Shown piece by piece: positions 58,910-64,000 of a stretch of DNA of 64,000 nt. Both the position numbers and the translations under genes were made by a program. The notes under the pieces are model-generated. The model was not told where the DNA came from, did not search any database, and saw only the letters and a list, made by a program, of their open reading frames with translations. The DNA is from Theocolax elegans. Its lineage: Eukaryota > Arthropoda > Insecta > Hymenoptera > Cerocephalidae. The stretch's first letter is position 1. Every line of letters starts with the position of its first letter. The stretch spans positions 47,936,362 to 48,000,361 of the forward strand of contig CM047425.1 of the NCBI GenBank assembly GCA_026168455.1, read 5' to 3'.

Positions 58910-59495
58910 ACATACTAATTACGGGATATCTTGAAAACTTCAAGTATTTCGTGAATTTTTAAGGTATTTTTAGATATTTTTGGGAATTTGGGGAAATTTA
59001 GGAATTTTTGAAGTATTGCGGGATATTTAAACAAATTACGGAATTTCTTGAAAATTTCAGGTAATTTGAAAATTTTTACTAATTTCGGAATTTCTTGGAT
59101 ATTTAGTTAAATTATGAGGTGTTCTGGGAATCTGCACTAATTACGGGATTTCTTGGGCAATTCGGAATATCTACGTTAATTACGGGATTTCTTAGGTATT
59201 ACGTGAATTTTTAAAGTATTCCGGGTTATTTGTACTTACTACGGGATTACTTCAGAATTTCTGGAATTTATAAGTTACTCTGAGATATCTGCACTAACTA
59301 CGGCATTTCTTGGGTATTTCGAGAATATTTTAGGTAATTCGAGATATGTGCATTAACTCCGGAATATTTGTTCTAAATGCGGGATTTTTTTGGGAGTTTC
59401 TGGAATACTAAAAGTATTCTTGGTATATGTACTGATTATGGGATTTGTGAGGTGTATCGGGAATTTTTATGTTATTCCGTGATATGTTTTAACGA
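58910..59495 (+). repeat. Degenerate ~59-bp minisatellite
   Basis: Diverged units around actaattacgggatttcttgg with following gaatttttaaggtatt recur about every 59 bp (for example at 59181, 59240 and 59299). Nine or ten units. Confidence 0.7.
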
Positions 59496-61400
59496 TAGTC
59501 ATATAATTATTTAGTATTTACATTTCTTGATAGTTATATTAAATTGCTATCGTGATGATCAGATGATTAGTCCAGACATTCACTATCGTTTCACGAAAGT
59601 TTGCTTTGAGATTATTTGTCATTATAGTGAAGTATTTCTACTTTTTACTTCAAATGATAAAAAGACTAAACTAATTTTTATTAACCAAACAAAAAAAGTA
59701 ATAAATGAATAGTATAATGACCTGAATTCAGTAATAAATACTATTCAAGTAAAAATAAAGTTTTTCTCAAAATGCAAAATGGAATTATTATATTAAAGAG
59801 ACAAGTAAGTGTTAAGCATGTATATAAATTTGTATGATTTTGGATTACAAAAATTAATTGAAATATTATATATTTCTAATATTTTAGGACATATAACTAC
59901 TCACAAAAGTCAGCATTTGTAGCCAGATTAGATCTAAATAGTCCGGACGCTGGATACCTTCCCGTTTACAATAATATATCCTCGGATAACCAAAAGTGTT
60001 TTTTATGTATTTCAACCCTTAGAATCCTAATCCGGAGGTCTTTTTTGCTAAATAGGGTAGAACATTATTTGAATTGCAACTCTTTAAACAATAAAATATT
60101 TTTATATTTTTCATTAAAAATATAGCCTATTTTAAACAGAAAAGCTAAGAGTCTCCTGAAATTTTTATTTAAAAAGTTATGAATTTTTTAAGTTTAATGT
60201 TTCCCATTTTTAAGTAACATTGCCTAGTTGTCAAACTGTAACTAACTAAAATTTTTTTTATTCATAATTGTACTTATTATTTAACACTCCATTTATCATG
60301 TAGCATTGTTTAAACTCACTATTTTGATTAATAAACAATATGTTTTTAATAAACATTTTACGTCTTTTTACCCCGTTTAAGGATATTTTGATGTTAATTG
60401 TGTTAATCAGTACAAATGAGGTTTACTTTTAGTAAATAAAACATCCAAAGATAAAAAAATGAGATGATAAATTTATTTGTTCTAAAATTGAATTTATCCT
60501 TGTCTTTCCTTTTTTTTGTGCCAATGTTGACTTTGTTTTAATATTACGTTGGCTACTCTTTTATACTCCTCGGCGAGTTGTCACTTGTTTTATTTACATT
60601 CTGCCCTGACGTTGCGTAGATTATACACGCTTTATGTCAGATACGTTCGAAAACGAGTCGTTTCTATTACCTGTGGTTGTTCACGCGTTTAAGAACAATG
60701 GCAAGTTGAATATGTCTCTTAAATAAATGTACTCACATAAATCGTTGCATTACTTGCCAAAAGAATGAAATTTACAAGCTTGTGAGTACAACAATAGGGC
60801 GTATTATGATTTTGACGATATCCGAAGAAAAGAAAGATGACGTTTACATCCGATTATTATCGCTTATCGATAACAGTAAATAATACATTACTTATATATT
60901 TTTATGAGAGTGACGTCTAGGTATAATACACGGTCATACTCGATGTCTAGGTATTCAGGGTCGCCGATGGCGAGATCTACGAAGATCACTATATAATTTT
61001 TCGTATCTAAATGTGAGAGTCGGTTGAAAACAAGAGGTTTACGGTCGCCGATGACGGGGGTCTAGAAAATGCACTTCGTAGTTTTTCGTCTCGTGTCTAA
61101 TCGCAACAGCCGATTGGATACGGTCTGCATGTGTTTATACTCGCGGCCTATAAAGTGCGCTCCGTTATTTTTGTTGATTGACGATCACTATACTGCATAA
61201 ATTTTATAAAAATCTAATATTACGCCTGTAAAACTTATGGGGTAACTTAATATAATCGTTATTAATTATTTTATTAATTTTAAGCTCATAATATTTCATA
61301 AAAGTGAATTAATTTATTTATAAATCTATCTCATTTATATAATTTTATTTTAGCAACTTTCAAATATCACAACTCTTATAATTGTTACAAACAATACATC
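59496..61400. other. AT-rich sequence, then a GC-richer block with an 84-bp duplication
   Basis: No gene. From about 60900, tcgccgatgg (60961) and tcgccgatgacgggg (61044) start two diverged ~84-bp units. This block may be the 5' region of the repeat-gene relic that follows. Confidence 0.4.
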
Positions 61401-63919
61401 AGATAAAGCGTAGACGTATTTAATGCTTCATCTGAAAATTCAAATTTGAATGTTACTAAAAATGTAGGAACTAGTAACGCAGATACTGGACAAGAATCCA
61501 ATCAGCGATCTCATATTTCTGTTAGGCGATCACAATCAATATTACATTAAAAAAATGAAGATATGGTGAAGATTAAATGTATGATTTGCTATCGTAAAAT
61601 TCAAAGCACACGTTAATAAATGTCTAATCTTTGATTCAGAACGCGCGACATCATTTCTGAATCAGTTGAAAGATAAAGTTTCTGATCGTTTGGTTGCAGA
61701 TATGCAATTACTCGAATCGATTATCTCTGCAAAAGTTTAGCATGTTTACGATCGTATGAAGTACAATTTGATTGAATGTAGTAGCTAAAACAATAGTACA
61801 CCAGAGGATTCTTTCCGGGGCGCGGAGCCTGTATCTATAAATGATTGTACTCCCACATCTTTCGATTTCAGAGAATGGTTCAAAATGCATTATTTACTTA
61901 TTATGGTGAAAATATTCCAATCAGAAATGATTAATTCAATCAGTTCAAATTCCCATCTAAATACTTGTGCTACATCACTGAGAAATGTTTTACAAAACGT
62001 AGATTTTAATTTCGAAAACAAATACTGCGATGAATGTAATTTAAGATCAACGTGGAATAATATTCAGATACCAGATGAATTAAAAGAATTTTTTATTAAC
62101 GTTGTTCAATATTAATGATGATCGTTTAAATTTTTAGGTGAAAAAAACGAATCAGATTCCGACATTGATAGGAGAACACTTAAAATGATGTCCCTTTATC
62201 AAATTATGTACTACATTGTACATAATGGCTATAAATGAACTCCGTTGCACGTATTAATAGATTTATCTATTCATCATACAACAAAGATTAAAACTCTTGT
62301 AACAAGCTTACATCGCACATGCTTATCAATTTCTTATGATGAGGTAGAAAGGTACAAAAATGGTTTAACATCTTACACTGCTCGTTCTGCTGAAAACATA
62401 ATGCCATTGCCGAGTTCTTTTAGTCAGTTCTAATGTGGTAGCCTTCGGTGGAAGGTCTGAACTTATTAATAGCCCAGATCACGGCCAAGCATTCTCTCTC
62501 CGTAACGCTATAATTTTTCTCTGGTGCTGTGAGAATGTGACTGGCAAACACAATGAGTCTTTCCTCTCCGTCTATTTTCTGGACGAGCACGGCTCGTTTT
62601 CTTCTTCGACTTCTTTTAGTTTTTATCAGGCTTGCATGGAACGCATGATGTAGTGTCAGTATTATTTCAAGAAAAACATTTAGCTATTAATAGTAAACCT
62701 GAACTTTCAAAAACTAACCATAAAAATTCAAGAAAATTTGAAAAATCATTAAAGTACCAGATGAAGAACGATTTTGATAAATCTAAAAAAGATATTTGTT
62801 TACATGCGAATTACTCCGTAAATTTTCAAGAAAATAGTCTAACGCCAACGATTCACAATCGTAATGTTAATTTAGAAGATTTAGTTGGACTGTTATGTAG
62901 GCTATAGGTAAATACAATTAATGATTAGTAAATAGTTGATTGTTGAGGGTCAATAATAAATAAATTTAATTTATTTATTTAAGTACACAACGTTTTGTCT
63001 GCTAGGTTTGTAGACCTCTTCAGGTGCTTAACATTGAATATAGTGTTAAAGCCCAAGTCGGTTTCGTCGAATACTATTAATGATGTTTTTAAATTGAAAA
63101 ACAACGAAGAACAAAATGTCTTGGGCAACATTCAATTCAACTTTTAAAGATGAGAATAGATCATGCCAATGTGTAGGAATTCTAACAATTCTTCCTTATT
63201 CAGTCACTGAATATTATACAGTATACACCGCAATGTGTAATTTTAATGAAATTTTGCAGCAGTTCGATCAGAAGTACTTGCCGGTTACAAGCAACGAAGG
63301 TTTATACAAAATCACTCGTCATATGCCAATGCTAAAAAGAAATGAAATAAACAATTTACTTTTAATTTTAGGAGGATTTCATATGACTAGAGTCGTATTT
63401 GGATGTTTAGGAAAATTTATAAAGGGAAGTTGTTAAGAATGTTTTAGTTGAAACCGGCTTATTCGATATCATGGAGCAGTAAAAGGTTATTTTTTTCTTA
63501 GGGCTTAAGCCATTTGCTGTTGCAAGCGTTTTATACCAAGGAAAACATAGAGCCAAGACTTAGAAATACTTAAAGATTCAACTAGTGCATTGAGTGATGA
63601 CAGTTTCGAAGAAGGTCAGCGAATTTTACAAATTTTTAACAAAACCTCCGAAAATTTAATAAATGATTTTAACGAATTTGTTGAAAATCGATCGAATGCA
63701 TCACCGTTGTTCAAATACTGGAATATCGTACTTACAATTCTAGATCTTGCTCGTGATCTAATTCGAGCCGATCGACAAGGAGATTGGAAACTACATGTAA
63801 GAGCAGTGGAAAAGTTGCAGCGATTGCTTCAAGTTAGGGACCGCGTGAATTATTCGAGATGGGACGCAATATATTCAGAGGACATTAAAAAGCTCGAAAA
63901 AGAAAAATCAGAGGTCTAA
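61401..63919 (+). pseudogene. Broken copy of a widespread uncharacterised metazoan repeat-gene family
   Basis: Successive + strand fragments in different frames: CMICYRKIQS (about 61578); RATSFLNQLKDKVSDRL (about 61645); 61885-62115; 62245-62433; 62660-62905; KYLPVTSNEGLYKI and LLILGGFHMTRVVFGCLGKFI (63116-63436); and LFKYWNIVLTILDLARDLIRADRQGDWKLH followed by VNYSRWDAIYSEDI (63590-63919), given here as LDLARDLIRADRQGDWKLH and VNYSRWDAI. The motifs LGGFH.....LG, R.GDW.LH and NY.RW occur in a large family of unnamed proteins in insects, corals and fish that behave like repetitive, perhaps mobile, genes. Function unknown. Stops, frameshifts and an inserted 167-bp Gypsy fragment show it is dead. 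Confidence 0.5.
62431..62597. repeat. 167-bp copy of Gypsy relic 56690-56856
   Basis: Same orientation and one mismatch (C at 62583 region versus T). It corresponds to part of the RNase H region read on the - strand. It sits inside the repeat-gene relic with no LTRs and no obvious target duplication. Confidence 0.9.
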
Positions 63920-64000
63920 ACTGAATTTGAGAAAGGTAGATTTACAGTGAAATAGTCACCAATTTCTTCTACGTCAGTATCCACCGACCAAGCACCGAAC

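Overview
The window looks like one very large, transposon-filled intron of an insect gene. Two exons on the + strand (1245-1466 and 51233-51527) encode consecutive parts of a USP7-type ubiquitin hydrolase (end of the catalytic domain and first ubiquitin-like domains). They join in phase 0 with consensus splice sites, so about 49.8 kb of intron separates them, and the next intron runs from 51528 to at least 64000. The AT-rich background, the piggyBac, Penelope, R1 and Ty3/Gypsy mix and the USP7 sequence suggest an insect, perhaps a hymenopteran; the species cannot be fixed from the sequence.

Layout. 1-430: GC-rich promoter/LTR-like DNA. 1632-2993: a 13-bp-TSD insertion of 3.5 tandem ~390-bp units; each full unit carries a textbook type III hammerhead ribozyme on the - strand (a retrozyme-like element). 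3519-4193: foldback MITE. 4650-5290: piggyBac relic. 8265-11307: two head-to-head Penelope-like copies (RT plus GIY-YIG endonuclease). 11308-18590: two R1-clade non-LTR retrotransposons, tail to tail, with a 1-kb near-perfect palindrome at their junction. 20.0-27.2 kb: Helitron-like end, MITEs, a second piggyBac relic carrying a solo LTR, and a 1.65-kb foldback. 27.27-32.23 kb: ~500-bp inverted repeats around a TTAA-flanked piggyBac whose transposase is nearly intact. 32.65-33.16 kb: TTAA foldback MITE. 34.3-35.0 kb: ~175-bp tandem repeats. 35230-44086: a young, complete Ty3/Gypsy element (LTRs, PBS, gag, pol, PPT, 4-bp TSD) interrupted only by three single-base-type frameshifts. 44.1-47.7 kb: non-processed fragments of LARP1 and a TIMMDC1-like gene ending in a Helitron-like terminus. 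48.5-49.4 kb: GC-rich LTR-like DNA with a long (GT)n. 50.26-50.89 kb: foldback MITE.

After the second USP7 exon: 52202-54721 is a TTAA-flanked DNA transposon with perfect terminal inverted repeats and a truncated Mutator-like transposase; 55752-57590 is a decayed Gypsy pol with a mutated catalytic YLDD; 58.9-59.5 kb is a ~59-bp minisatellite; 61.4-63.9 kb is a broken copy of a widespread uncharacterised metazoan repeat-gene family, itself carrying a 167-bp piece of the nearby Gypsy relic.

The only genes likely to serve the host are the USP7 exons. The most unusual system is the hammerhead array: its inserted 5' end lies within one base of the predicted self-cleavage site, as expected if a ribozyme-processed RNA was reverse-transcribed into the intron.
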